Part shown: in pieces, positions 1 to 9,202 of the stretch | Numbering within the stretch: the first letter of the stretch is position 1 | Layout: the number at the start of each line of letters is the position of its first letter | DNA from: Gemmatimonas sp. UBA7669 | Lineage (GTDB): Bacteria > Gemmatimonadota > Gemmatimonadetes > Gemmatimonadales > Gemmatimonadaceae | Length of the DNA stretch: 64,000 bases | Reading direction: 5' to 3' | Assembly (NCBI RefSeq): GCF_002483225.1 | Contig: NZ_DLHL01000048.1 | Location: 1-64,000, forward strand | Notes under the pieces: generated by a model | The model's input: only the letters and a program-made list of their open reading frames with translations | Database searches by the model: none | Told to the model about the DNA's origin: nothing | Program-made: the position numbers and the translations under genes

Positions 1-453
1 CCAGCTTTTTCAGCATCCTGCTAATCTCGCGAGTGGTCCCACCAGGCCCGTATTGCACCGCAGTAAAGGTTGCTCGGGACGATGCGGGAGATGACGCGAG
101 CTGCCGAGCGGAGCTCGTAATGTCTACCGTGTCTCTTTCAAGACAGCCAGAGAGCGCCAAGAGGAGGGGGACTACAGAGAAGCACCCAAGCAAAGCGAAA
201 GGATTTCGCGCCGATCGTAACGACATCGTTCCATCTCCGAAAGCAAGTGTTTTCAAGATTACAACATCATGTGCGCGGTCATTATTGTGTGACCTTCATT
301 TTCTGTCAAGAGCCAAGAGCGACCCGTTGGTCCTTCGTCGAACCCGGGAGCAGTGCGTCATGCAGCGTCGCGATTGCGTGCGAACAAGAGTCTGTCGTCG
401 TCGGATCAGTGGTTTTTCAGGACTTCGTCTATTGTCTCCGAACGGTCACCTGT
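1..453. other. Leading stretch without a recognisable gene
   Basis: No coding region here can be supported. The open frames that cross it have no recognisable protein motifs and either run into the antisense of the amidohydrolase gene or lack a convincing ribosome binding site. The base composition is less GC-rich than the rest of the window, as expected for an intergenic region or the remnant of a gene. No tRNA-like fold, strong hairpin or tandem repeat was seen. It lies downstream of the amidohydrolase gene (minus strand), so a terminator would be expected near 400-450, but none is obvious. Confidence 0.5.
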
Positions 454-1764
454 CTAGCGACGAACCACCCGTCCGTCTTTCATGACGAAGCGCACGGCGC
501 GGAGTGCGGCAATGTTTTGTGTCGGATCACCCGACACGGCCACGAGGTCGGCCAGCAGGCCCGGCGCAATGCGCCCGAAGTCCTGTTCGGCGTGCATGAT
601 GCGCGCGTTGACACTGGTGGCGGCCTTGAGCGCGGCCAGCGGCGACATGCCGTACTCCACCATGAGTTCGAGCTCGAGCGCGTTCTGGCCGTGCGCGAAC
701 ACGCCCACGTCGGAGCCATTGCAGATGGTCACGCCCGCGGCGAGCGCCTCGCGGAACATGACCTTCTTGCGCTGCACGGCTGCCGGATCGGCGTCCACGC
801 CCTTGCGCCATCCGCGATAGCGCGAGGTGCTTTCTGTAGCCGACAGCGTGGGGCAGAAGGCCACGCCGCGCTGCTTCATCATCGCGAACACCTCGGCGTT
901 GGCTTCGTCGCCGTGCTCGATGGTTTCCACGCCGGCCAAAATGGCAAGCTTCATGCCTTCGGCCGTGCTGGCGTGCGCCACCACCGGACGCGCGGCGGCG
1001 CTGGCCGTGCTCACGATGGCCTGCCACTCTGCCTGCGTGAATGTGGGACGCGCCTCACCGCGCGGACCGTAACGGTAGTCGGCGTAGATCTTGATCCAGT
1101 CGGCGCCGTGGCCGATCTGGTCGCGCACCACACGCGTCAGCCCCTCCACGCCATCCGCTTCCTCGGCACCCTGCGGCACGCCGATCTCACTGCCAAACCC
1201 CTTGGGGCCGTACGAGCCCGTCGCCACGATGGCCTTGGTGGTCACGAAGAGACGCGGTCCCGGGATGATGCCCTGATTGACGGCGTCCTTGAGGCCCACG
1301 TCGGCGTAGCCGGCGCCTTCCGTGCCCAGGTCACGCAGGACGGTAAAGCCGGCATCGAGCGTGGCCTTGAGGTGATTCACGGCACGCGCCGTGCGCAGCG
1401 ACCACGACTCGCGCAGCACCTGATCGTTCCACGGCGTCTCGTCGTAGGGATGCAGCAGCACGTGGCTGTGCAGGTCACTGAGTCCGGGCAGCAACGTGGT
1501 GCCGGGTAACGCGATGCGCTCGATGTCTCCGCCGGAGGGCAGGCTGCCCACCGGCCCGGCGGCCTCGATGCGATTGCCGGCCACGAGCACGCCCCAACCA
1601 CGGTGCAGCTGATCGCTGCTGCCATCAAAGACCGCGTCGGGCACCAGCAGCGTGCGTTTGGGTGTCGGTGTGGCCGAACGGCTGTTCTGCGCGGCGGCCT
1701 GGCTGGTGAGGATCGCGGCCGCGAGCGCGAGGCCAACAATGGTAGACAGCGATTGGCGGAGCAT
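454..1764 (-). CDS. Secreted metal-dependent amidohydrolase (imidazolonepropionase / Xaa-Pro dipeptidase-like)
   Basis: A 436-residue protein of the amidohydrolase superfamily, probably cleaving amide or peptide-like bonds in the periplasm. The N-terminus is a signal peptide (hydrophobic residues 9-20, then AAAQN). The metal-binding HxH is at His99/His101 (DLHSH). Further superfamily motifs follow: DWIKIYADY with a possible carboxylated lysine, VAHAST, IEHGDEA and the late aspartate in GSDVG. Length and motif order fit the prolidase/imidazolonepropionase-related group seen in Gemmatimonadota and related soil bacteria. The start was set at the ATG before MLRQSL because the upstream extension has no signal-like sequence and runs into the DUF502 gene. 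The substrate cannot be read from the sequence. It ends 10 bases downstream of the DUF502 gene on the same strand, so the two may be co-transcribed. Confidence 0.85.
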   Translation of the reverse strand: MLRQSLSTIVGLALAAAILTSQAAAQNSRSATPTPKRTLLVPDAVFDGSSDQLHRGWGVLVAGNRIEAAGPVGSLPSGGDIERIALPGTTLLPGLSDLHSHVLLHPYDETPWNDQVLRESWSLRTARAVNHLKATLDAGFTVLRDLGTEGAGYADVGLKDAVNQGIIPGPRLFVTTKAIVATGSYGPKGFGSEIGVPQGAEEADGVEGLTRVVRDQIGHGADWIKIYADYRYGPRGEARPTFTQAEWQAIVSTASAAARPVVAHASTAEGMKLAILAGVETIEHGDEANAEVFAMMKQRGVAFCPTLSATESTSRYRGWRKGVDADPAAVQRKKVMFREALAAGVTICNGSDVGVFAHGQNALELELMVEYGMSPLAALKAATSVNARIMHAEQDFGRIAPGLLADLVAVSGDPTQNIAALRAVRFVMKDGRVVRR

Positions 1765-1774
1765 GGCCGATGGG

Positions 1775-2386
1775 TCAGGACAGGGTTCGGTCGGGTCGAC
1801 GTGATACCACCGCGGCATACTCACCGGTGGATTGCGCGGCGGGAACGATGCCGGCCACGCCTCCGGACACCACGAAGGCCATGGCATCGGCACTGGCCAC
1901 GTCGAGCGGCTGCACCTGGTCTGCGGGCACCACGTAGAGCTGGCCGGAGAAGTTGTAGGAGTGGGGGCAGTACACGGCCACGCGTCCGCCAAGACCCAGA
2001 TGGGCCAGCGACTCCTGCGTGAGAAAGCCCATGACCTGCATGCTGCCATCGGCCGTGAGCGACACGAGCACCGGCTTGTCGAAGCGCCGCTTCTCGCCCA
2101 CGAAGGCGTTGAGCAGATCCTTGGTGGAGCCGTACAGCAGGCGGACGAAGGGAAGGCGGTTCATCAGCGACTCGAGTGCGCTGACCGCCGATCGCGTGAG
2201 GAGATTGGAGCCGAAAAAGCCCACCAGCGTGATAAGCACGATGGTGGCGGCAAAGCCCGCGCCCGGGATGGGGAGGCCGAGCCACCCGTCCACGCTGGTG
2301 AAGACCAGCCAGCAGATCCAGACGGTGACCACGAGGGGCGCCAGCAGCACCAATCCCCGGGCGAAAAAACCAAGTAGCCGTCGCAT
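1775..2386 (-). CDS. DUF502 family membrane protein
   Basis: A 203-residue inner-membrane protein of the DUF502 family. Two hydrophobic segments lie near residues 8-30 (FFARGLVLLAPLVVTVWICW) and 43-65, followed by a soluble domain that contains the family-typical PFVRLLYGSTKDL stretch and the HSYNFSGQLYVVPADQV stretch. The biochemical role of DUF502 proteins is not established. The ATG at 2386 was preferred over a GTG four codons upstream because an AGGAG motif sits about six bases before it and the alternative start would consume that motif. It is divergent from the S9 peptidase gene, with about 120 bases between the starts that must hold both promoters. Confidence 0.8.
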   Translation of the reverse strand: MRRLLGFFARGLVLLAPLVVTVWICWLVFTSVDGWLGLPIPGAGFAATIVLITLVGFFGSNLLTRSAVSALESLMNRLPFVRLLYGSTKDLLNAFVGEKRRFDKPVLVSLTADGSMQVMGFLTQESLAHLGLGGRVAVYCPHSYNFSGQLYVVPADQVQPLDVASADAMAFVVSGGVAGIVPAAQSTGEYAAVVSRRPDRTLS

Positions 2387-2505
2387 CCCACTCCTCACGC
2401 TGCCAAAGCCGCGCCGTTAACCTTCGTCGTGTGGTCCCCAGCGCAAGTTGGGGCCCCATCCCGCCCGCGACCAGTCCGTTCCTCCTATCTCGCACCTCCG
2501 AACCA

Positions 2506-5463
2506 ATGCGATCGCCTTCCCGCCTCGCACTGCGCCCCCTAGGTCTCGCGCTGGCCGCGCTGACCTCGGGCGTCCCTGCCACGCTGCTGGCGCAGGACGC
2601 CGCGCCGGCCAATCCGTTCACGGCCGTGTCCCGCTGGACGCCGCCACCACTTCCGGCCGGCAAGAAGCCCATCACGCAGGACGTCTACGACCTCTGGCGC
2701 ACGATCAGCGGCTCGTCGCTGTCCAACGATGGCAAGTGGGCGGTGTACACGCAGAGTCCCGTCGTGGGCGAGGGCGAACTGGTGGTGCGGTCCACCAGCG
2801 GCAGCACCGAGTATCGGGTGCCGCGTGGCTTCACGGGCCGGCCGCAGCTCATGCCGTCGGCTGACAGCGGGGCGCAGTTCAGTGCGCAGCCGGCGCAGGT
2901 CAGCGCGGACTCGCGCGTGGTGGTGTTCACCATCTATCCGTCGCGCGCGGAGGTGGAGCGTGCGCGTGGCCGCCGCGGCGCGCCGGCCCCACGCAACAGC
3001 ATGGGCATCATGCAGCTCGCCGACGGCTCGGTGACGCGTGTGCCGGCCGTGCGCAGCTTCCGACTGGCGCGCAACGGCGGCCGCTTTCTGGCCTATCAGG
3101 TGGACGACACCACGGCGCGTCCGCAGAATGGCGCCGGGGCGGCCTCCGCTGCGGCACAGCCGGGGCAGGCGCCCGCGCAGCCGGCGGGCCCGCGTCGCGA
3201 GTATGGCAACACGCTGGTGCTGCGCGATCTGTCGAACGGCAGTGAGACGCGCATCGAAGGCGTCACCTCGTTCACGTTCGACGAGAACGAGAAGTACCTC
3301 GGGTACACCGTGACCACCCGTGATGGCGCGGGCAATGGCGCGTTTGTGCGCCTGCTGTCCACCGGCGCGGTGACGCCGCTGCTCACCGGTCAGGCCACGT
3401 ATCGCGGCTTCGGCTTCGATCGCGCCGGCACGCAGGTCGCGTTTGTATCCGACCTGGGCGACAGCACGTCCCGCCCGCGCTTTGCGCTGTACCACGCCTC
3501 GCTGGTGCCGGCCAAGGGCAAGAGCGTGTCCGCCCGTCGTCTCGTCTCGTCGGCTGACGTGCCGGGCGGCTTGCTGGTGGCCGAACGCGGGCAGGTGGGC
3601 TTTACGCGTGATGGCAGCGGGCTGATCTTCTCGCTCGCCAATGCGCCCATGGACTCCATTCCGGCCGATTCGCTGACCGACAAGGCGATCTACGACCTCT
3701 GGCACTGGAAGGACGCGCAGACGCAGGTGCAGCAGAAGTTGAGCGCCAACCGCGATCGCAATCGCACCTACACGGCGCTCTACACGATCGCACGCAATGC
3801 GTGGAAGCAGCTGGCCAATGACTCGCTGCGGGTTCTCATCAGCAATGATGGCAAGCGGGTGCTTGGGCTCAACAGCCTCGAGTACGCCACGCCACAGTTC
3901 TGGGGTGAGGGCGCGACGGACGTGTATCTCATCGATCCGCTCAGTGGCGCGCGCACGCTCGTCGCGCGGGAACTCGATGGCCAGGCCCAGCTCTCGCCGG
4001 GTGGCAACTACGTCACCTGGTTCGAGAACGGCCAGTGGGTGTCCTACGCCACGGCGACGGGCCGCAAGGTCGTGCTCACCGACAAGCTGCCGGTCAAGTT
4101 CCTCAACGAAGAGTTCGACTCGCCCGATGTGCCGCCGCCGTACGGACTTGGTGGCTGGACGACGGGTGACAAGCGTGTGCTGGTGTACGACCGCTTCGAC
4201 ATCTGGGAAGTCGATCCGAGTGGCGTGGCGGCGCCGCGCAACGTGACAGAGGGCCAGGGGCGTCGCGAGGGACTCACGTTCCGCGTGGTCGATCTCGATC
4301 GCGAGGATCCGTTCCTCGATCCCGCGCAGCCGCTCATGCTGCGCGCCGTGGACACGCTCACCAAGGCCAGCGGCTTCTGGCGTGAGCGCCTGGGCGCCGA
4401 CGCACCGGCCGAGCGCATCGTGATGGCCGACCGCAATTTTGGTGCGCCGCAGAAGGCACGCGACGCCGAGCAGTACCTGCTTACGCAGAGCACCTACCGC
4501 GAATTCCCCGACCTCTGGACGGGCCCGTCGCTGGCGTCGACCACGAAGATCTCCAACGCCAACCCGCAGGACAGCGAATATCCGCGGGGCACGGCGGAGC
4601 TGGTGTCCTGGCTCAATGCCGACGGCAAGCCGCTGCGTGGTCTGCTGTACAAGCCCGAGGGCTTCGATGCATCGCGCCAGTACCCGATGGTGGTGTATTA
4701 CTACGAAAAGCTCACCGACGGCCTGCACAACTATCAGGCCCCGAGCGGACGCAACACGGTCAATCCGCTCGTCTACAACTCGCTGGGCTATCTGGTGTTC
4801 ATGCCGGACATTGTGTACACGGACGGTGAGCCCGGCCCGAGCGCGGCCAAGGCCATCATTCCCGGTGTGCAGTCGCTCATCCAGAAGGGCTTCGTGGATC
4901 CCAAGCGCATCGGTATTACGGGGCAGTCCTGGGGTGGCTACCAGACGGCGTATCTGATCACCGTCAGCAACATGTTCGCCGCCGCCGTGCCTAACGCCAC
5001 GGTGGTCAACATGACGAGTGCCTATGGTGGCATTCGCTGGGCCTCGGGCCTTGCGCGCGCCTTCCAGTATGAGCACACGCAGAGCCGCATCGGCGGCTCG
5101 CTCTGGCAGTATCCCGAGCGCTTCATCGAGAACTCGCCGCTCTTCCGTCTCGACAAGGTCACGACGCCGGTGCTGTTCATGGCCAACGACAACGACGGCG
5201 CGGTACCCTGGTACCAGGGCATCGAGTTCTGGGTGGCCATGCGTCGCCTGCAGAAGGAAGCGTACATGGTCGTGTACAACGGCGATGAGCACAATCCGAC
5301 CAAGCGCGCCAACCAGAAGGACATCGACCGCAAGATGCAGGAGTTCTTCGCGGTGAAACTTCAGGGGGCCGAACCGCCGTCATGGATGGTGCGCGGCATT
5401 CCCTTCCTGGAGAAGGGCCGCGATCAGGTGAAGTCCGCAACCACACCGCAGGGGAACAACTGA
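2506..5463 (+). CDS. Secreted S9 family peptidase (prolyl oligopeptidase fold)
   Basis: A 985-residue serine peptidase with an N-terminal signal peptide (RLALRPLGLALAALTS, cleavage near LLAQD), a long beta-propeller-like region (about 60-620) and a C-terminal alpha/beta hydrolase domain. The catalytic serine is in GQSWGGY (Ser808), the aspartate in NDNDGAVP (Asp897) and the histidine in DEHNP (His929), giving the S9 order Ser-Asp-His. It probably degrades peptides in the periplasm or outside the cell. The protein is longer than classical prolyl oligopeptidase (about 700 residues) and matches the large S9 group of Gemmatimonadota and Bacteroidota. The start was placed at MRSPSRL, which begins the signal peptide; the longer frame adds 25 residues without signal character. 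Its TGA overlaps the next ATG by one base. Confidence 0.9.
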   Translation: MRSPSRLALRPLGLALAALTSGVPATLLAQDAAPANPFTAVSRWTPPPLPAGKKPITQDVYDLWRTISGSSLSNDGKWAVYTQSPVVGEGELVVRSTSGSTEYRVPRGFTGRPQLMPSADSGAQFSAQPAQVSADSRVVVFTIYPSRAEVERARGRRGAPAPRNSMGIMQLADGSVTRVPAVRSFRLARNGGRFLAYQVDDTTARPQNGAGAASAAAQPGQAPAQPAGPRREYGNTLVLRDLSNGSETRIEGVTSFTFDENEKYLGYTVTTRDGAGNGAFVRLLSTGAVTPLLTGQATYRGFGFDRAGTQVAFVSDLGDSTSRPRFALYHASLVPAKGKSVSARRLVSSADVPGGLLVAERGQVGFTRDGSGLIFSLANAPMDSIPADSLTDKAIYDLWHWKDAQTQVQQKLSANRDRNRTYTALYTIARNAWKQLANDSLRVLISNDGKRVLGLNSLEYATPQFWGEGATDVYLIDPLSGARTLVARELDGQAQLSPGGNYVTWFENGQWVSYATATGRKVVLTDKLPVKFLNEEFDSPDVPPPYGLGGWTTGDKRVLVYDRFDIWEVDPSGVAAPRNVTEGQGRREGLTFRVVDLDREDPFLDPAQPLMLRAVDTLTKASGFWRERLGADAPAERIVMADRNFGAPQKARDAEQYLLTQSTYREFPDLWTGPSLASTTKISNANPQDSEYPRGTAELVSWLNADGKPLRGLLYKPEGFDASRQYPMVVYYYEKLTDGLHNYQAPSGRNTVNPLVYNSLGYLVFMPDIVYTDGEPGPSAAKAIIPGVQSLIQKGFVDPKRIGITGQSWGGYQTAYLITVSNMFAAAVPNATVVNMTSAYGGIRWASGLARAFQYEHTQSRIGGSLWQYPERFIENSPLFRLDKVTTPVLFMANDNDGAVPWYQGIEFWVAMRRLQKEAYMVVYNGDEHNPTKRANQKDIDRKMQEFFAVKLQGAEPPSWMVRGIPFLEKGRDQVKSATTPQGNN

Positions 5464-6254
5464 TGGCGGCTGACGAAATCGATTACCAGATCATCGGCGA
5501 TGACTTGCAGGCGGTGATCGTGACGCTGGATCCGGGCGAGGCGGTCTTTGCCGAAGCCGGTGCCATGATGTTCATGCGCGAAGGCATCACGATGGCCACG
5601 ACGCTCGACCCGAACGCACGGTCGGGTGGCCTGTTCGACAAGCTGGTCGGCGCGGGCAAGCGCGTGCTGGCGGGCGACTCGTTCTTCGTCACGCTCTTTG
5701 GCAACGAGGGCATGCGACGCGCCGATGTGGCCTTTGGCGCGCCATACCCGGGCAAGATCGTGCCGCTCAACCTGCGGGACTGGGGCGGCACGGTGCTGGC
5801 GCAGAAGGACAGCTTCCTTGCGGCGGCGCGAGGCATCGACATCAGTGTCGCATTCACGCGCAAGATCGGCGCCGGCTTCTTCGGCGGTGAGGGCTTCATT
5901 CTGCAGAAGCTGCAGGGTGACGGACTGGCCTTCCTGCATGCCTCGGGCACGCTGCATGCCATCGACCTCGCACCCGGTGAAAAGCTGCGCGTGGACACCG
6001 GCTGTCTCGTGGCCTTCCAGCCGACGGTGGACTACGACATCCAGCGGGTGCCGGGTATCAAGACGGCGTTGTTCGGTGGCGAAGGATTGTTCTTCGTCCA
6101 GCTCACCGGCCCCGGCCGGGTGATTCTGCAGACCCTGCCGTTCTCCCGCCTCGCCGACCGCATCGTGGCCTCGGCACCCAGCATCGGCGGCGCTCGCCGT
6201 GGCGAGGGTTCTGTGCTCGGTGGGCTCGGCGGACTGCTCGACGGCGACCGATAG
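5463..6254 (+). CDS. AIM24 family (TIGR00266-like) protein
   Basis: A 263-residue soluble protein of the AIM24/TIGR00266 family, built of beta-strand repeats. Visible family features are the N-terminal stretch DLQAVIVTLDPGEAVFAEAGAMM, the central GAGFFGGEGFILQKLQGDGLAFLHASG and the C-terminal GLFFVQLTGPGRVILQTLPFSRLA. Mitochondrial AIM24 affects inner-membrane organisation, but the bacterial members have no agreed function. The start codon overlaps the stop codon of the peptidase gene (TGATG), so translation is coupled to it. The C-terminus is glycine-rich (GEGSVLGGLGGLL). Confidence 0.85.
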   Translation: MAADEIDYQIIGDDLQAVIVTLDPGEAVFAEAGAMMFMREGITMATTLDPNARSGGLFDKLVGAGKRVLAGDSFFVTLFGNEGMRRADVAFGAPYPGKIVPLNLRDWGGTVLAQKDSFLAAARGIDISVAFTRKIGAGFFGGEGFILQKLQGDGLAFLHASGTLHAIDLAPGEKLRVDTGCLVAFQPTVDYDIQRVPGIKTALFGGEGLFFVQLTGPGRVILQTLPFSRLADRIVASAPSIGGARRGEGSVLGGLGGLLDGDR

Positions 6255-6351
6255 CCGACTCCCGAACGCCGGCGCTTCGCGCTGTCACAATTCTGACGGT
6301 TCGCGGTGACGGCTCCCTCCGCCGCCGCGAACCGTCTAGTTTTGACCCCCT

Positions 6352-8310
6352 ATGGCCACCCGCATCCAACCTTCCGCCGAGCCGGCGCCTGCCGAGCCCT
6401 GGTCACTCGAATCCGCGCGCGCCCTCTACAACGTGGAGGGCTGGGGCGCCGGCTATTTCGACATCAACGAGCGGGGCCACGTCGTGGTGCGTCCCGATCC
6501 ACAGCGTCCGCATCTCACGCTCGATTTGCGTGACCTGGCGGCCGACCTGGAAGGCCAGGGTGTGCAGCTGCCGGTCCTGCTGCGCTTCTCTGACATTCTG
6601 CGCTCGCGCATCGAAACGCTTTCGGAGCGCTTTGACGCGGCCATGAAGGAGTTCGAGTACACGGGCGACTACACCACCGTGTATCCGATCAAGGTCAATC
6701 AGCAACGCCACGTGGTCGAAGAGATCGTGCGCTTCGGCAAGACGCACGGCGTGGGCCTCGAGTGTGGCTCCAAGCCGGAACTGCAGGCGGTGCTGGGGCT
6801 CTCGGAATCCACGGAGCACCTCATCGTCTGCAACGGCTACAAGGATCACGAGTTCATGCGCCTGGCCCTCATGGGCCAGCGGCTCGGGCACAAGGTGTTC
6901 ATCGTGCTCGAGCAGGTCAGTGAACTCGACGTGCTCATGGAAGTGGCAGACGAGCTGGGTGTCACGCCCACCTGCGGTGTGCGCATCAAACTGGCCAGTG
7001 AAGGCGCCGGCCGCTGGGCGCAGAGCGGTGGCGAGAAGAGCAAGTTCGGCCTCAGCTCGGCCGAGCTCATCAAGCTCATTGACAAGCTCGAGACGGCGGG
7101 TCGCCTCGACATCCTCAAGCTCATTCACTTCCATCTCGGCAGCCAGATCACCGACATCCGCTTCATCAAGTCGGGACTGCAGGAAGTGGCGCGCTTCTAT
7201 CTCGAGCTGCGCAACCTGGGCGTGGACATCACCCACGTTGATGTGGGCGGCGGGCTCGGCATCGACTACGACGGCACCAACTCCACCAACAATGCCAGCG
7301 TGAACTACACGCTGCAGGAGTACGCCAACGACGTGATCTACACGATCGCCGAGGCGTGCCGTGAGGCGGAGCTGCCCATGCCGCACATCATCAGCGAATC
7401 GGGGCGCGCCTTGACGGCGCATCACGCGCTGCTGCTGCTCAAGGTCATCGACGTGGAGTCGCAGGCCGAGCAGCCGGTGCCGCCGCTCGACGACGATGAT
7501 CACTCGCTGCTGCACGAGATGTACGAAGATTGGCGTACGCTCACCGAGCGCGGGGCGCGCCCACGCAAGGTGCTCGAGGTTTTCCACGACGCGTCCTTCG
7601 ACAAGGATCGCGCGCGGCAGTACTTCAACTCGGGCGTGCTCAATCTGCGCGGTCTGGCCAAGGCCGAAGTGCTGTGGCTGGCCACCATGAACGCGATCTA
7701 CCGCATCGCCAAGGCGGACACGAACACCTACGGCGACATCATGGCGGAGTTGGAAGCGGTGCTGGTGGATCGCTACTTCTGCAACTTCAGTCTCTTCCAG
7801 TCGTTGCCGGACAGCTGGGCCATCGATCAGCTCTTCCCCATCATGCCCATTCACCGACTGCTCGAAGAGCCGGTGCGTCGCGGCACGTTGCAGGACGTGA
7901 CCTGCGACTCCGACGGCAAGATCGATCGATTCGTGGGCGGCAAGGCCGGGCGGCCGTCGCTGGAGATGCACGAATTCCGCGACGGCGAGGACTACATTCT
8001 CGGCATCTTCCTCACGGGTGCCTACCAGGAGATCCTGGGCGACCTGCACAACCTGTTTGGTGACACCAACGCGGTGCATGTACGGCTCAACGACCAGGGC
8101 GCGTACGAAATCACCGACCTGGTGGAGGGCGATACGGTCACCGAGGTGCTCAATTACGTACAGTTCGGCGCCTCGCAACTTCTGGCCACATTCCGCCGTA
8201 AGGTGAACCAAGCATCAGGTTTGCCGCGCGAGGAGGCCAACGCGTTCATTGCCGACTACGTGGCAGGTCTGGAAGGCTACACCTATCTCGAGGGAGAGGC
8301 CGCACGATGA
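6352..8310 (+). CDS. speA: Biosynthetic arginine decarboxylase
   Basis: A 652-residue pyridoxal phosphate enzyme that decarboxylates arginine to agmatine, the first step of the agmatine route to putrescine. It has the length and domain layout of SpeA: an alanine racemase-like barrel with the PLP lysine in YPIKVNQQ (Lys114), the LECGSKPEL and HFHLGSQ motifs, and the glycine-rich phosphate-binding stretch VDVGGGLGIDYDG, then a helical insert and the C-terminal beta domain (NLFGDTNAVHV). The frame opens at MATRIQPS about 100 bases after the AIM24 gene. Its stop overlaps the start of the next gene (ATGA). No agmatinase or agmatine deiminase gene is in the window. Confidence 0.95.
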   Translation: MATRIQPSAEPAPAEPWSLESARALYNVEGWGAGYFDINERGHVVVRPDPQRPHLTLDLRDLAADLEGQGVQLPVLLRFSDILRSRIETLSERFDAAMKEFEYTGDYTTVYPIKVNQQRHVVEEIVRFGKTHGVGLECGSKPELQAVLGLSESTEHLIVCNGYKDHEFMRLALMGQRLGHKVFIVLEQVSELDVLMEVADELGVTPTCGVRIKLASEGAGRWAQSGGEKSKFGLSSAELIKLIDKLETAGRLDILKLIHFHLGSQITDIRFIKSGLQEVARFYLELRNLGVDITHVDVGGGLGIDYDGTNSTNNASVNYTLQEYANDVIYTIAEACREAELPMPHIISESGRALTAHHALLLLKVIDVESQAEQPVPPLDDDDHSLLHEMYEDWRTLTERGARPRKVLEVFHDASFDKDRARQYFNSGVLNLRGLAKAEVLWLATMNAIYRIAKADTNTYGDIMAELEAVLVDRYFCNFSLFQSLPDSWAIDQLFPIMPIHRLLEEPVRRGTLQDVTCDSDGKIDRFVGGKAGRPSLEMHEFRDGEDYILGIFLTGAYQEILGDLHNLFGDTNAVHVRLNDQGAYEITDLVEGDTVTEVLNYVQFGASQLLATFRRKVNQASGLPREEANAFIADYVAGLEGYTYLEGEAAR

Positions 8311-9029
8311 GCGAAGTGACGACCGCCAGCAGCAAGAAGGGCAGTGTCTTCGAGGACATCCTCGAGGTGTTGTGGGCACCGGCCACCGTATTCGACCGCG
8401 CACGCGGGAACGGGATTGGCATGTACCTGCTGGTACTGTCCGGCATTCTGGTGGCGGTGCTGTTTGCCACCAAGGGACTCATCCAGCCGTACATCGATGC
8501 CAACTTCGATCTGACGATGCAGCAGGCGGCGGCCAAGGGCCAGGCCATGCCGCCTGAGGCCGTAGAGGCGGGCCGCAAGTTCGCGTCGTACGGCTTTCTG
8601 GGATTCTCCGCGTTGTACGTGCCGGCCACGGCCGTGCTCTTCGGCCTGATTCTTTTCCTGGCCGGCAAGCTGGTGAGCGCGCCGATGTCGTTCGGTCAGG
8701 CGTCTCTGGTGGCCACGCTGAGCACCGTGCCGCGTGTGCTGGGCTTCCTCGCCATGGCGGTGCAGGGCGCGGTGCTCGACACCAGCAATGTGCGTTCGCT
8801 GTTTGACGCATCGCTCGGACCGGCGCGATTCATGGATCCCACCAAGATGTCGGCGGTGGTCATGGGCCTCGTCGCACAGGTCGACGTGTTCAACATCTGG
8901 CAGTTTTTCATCTGCGCCATCGGCATCGCCGTGCTGTCGCGCAAGGAACGCAGCACCGGCTACATCGCGGCGCTGATTGCCTTTGCCATCACCACGGCCT
9001 TCCAGCTCATCCCGCAGGCTCTCGCCTGA
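8307..9029 (+). CDS. Yip1-like multi-spanning membrane protein
   Basis: A 240-residue membrane protein with about five hydrophobic segments (near residues 33-54, 95-120, 130-150, 180-205, 215-235). The layout resembles the YIP1 domain family (EDILEVLWAPATVFDRARG near the N-terminus is typical of bacterial Yip1-like proteins). Such proteins have no defined role in bacteria. Its ATG overlaps the speA stop by four bases, so the two are translationally coupled, although a functional link with polyamine synthesis is only inferred from position. It is followed by a hairpin terminator at 9079-9116. Confidence 0.7.
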   Translation: MSEVTTASSKKGSVFEDILEVLWAPATVFDRARGNGIGMYLLVLSGILVAVLFATKGLIQPYIDANFDLTMQQAAAKGQAMPPEAVEAGRKFASYGFLGFSALYVPATAVLFGLILFLAGKLVSAPMSFGQASLVATLSTVPRVLGFLAMAVQGAVLDTSNVRSLFDASLGPARFMDPTKMSAVVMGLVAQVDVFNIWQFFICAIGIAVLSRKERSTGYIAALIAFAITTAFQLIPQALA

Positions 9030-9078
9030 CCGCTGGTTGTGGCCGACGGTTCGTCCCTCGTCGGCCCACATGATGTGC

Positions 9079-9116
9079 AAGCGCCCGGTGTCCGTTATGG
9101 CGGACCCCGGGCGCTT
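9079..9116 (+). terminator. Hairpin after the speA-Yip1 gene pair
   Basis: Two 16-base arms (9079-9094 and 9101-9116) pair with one mismatch around a six-base loop. The arms are very GC-rich (GCGCCCGG against CCGGGCGC). A clear run of T is missing; only a short T-containing stretch follows. The position directly after the last gene of the pair supports a transcription terminator. Confidence 0.6.
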
Positions 9117-9202
9117 TGCATGTCCGCAGGCTAGGTTGTACCGCGGTTGCCTCCGGCGCGGGCTCTGACCCGCGGCCGCCCCATCCCACCTCTGCGCGCG
9201 CC

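Noticed and set aside
247..1509. Plus-strand open frames at the start of the window
   Set aside because: Antisense to the amidohydrolase gene for most of their length; no ribosome binding site or motif.
2539..5292. Long minus-strand open frame (about 917 codons) across the S9 peptidase gene
   Set aside because: Antisense shadow; the plus strand has the signal peptide and complete catalytic triad.
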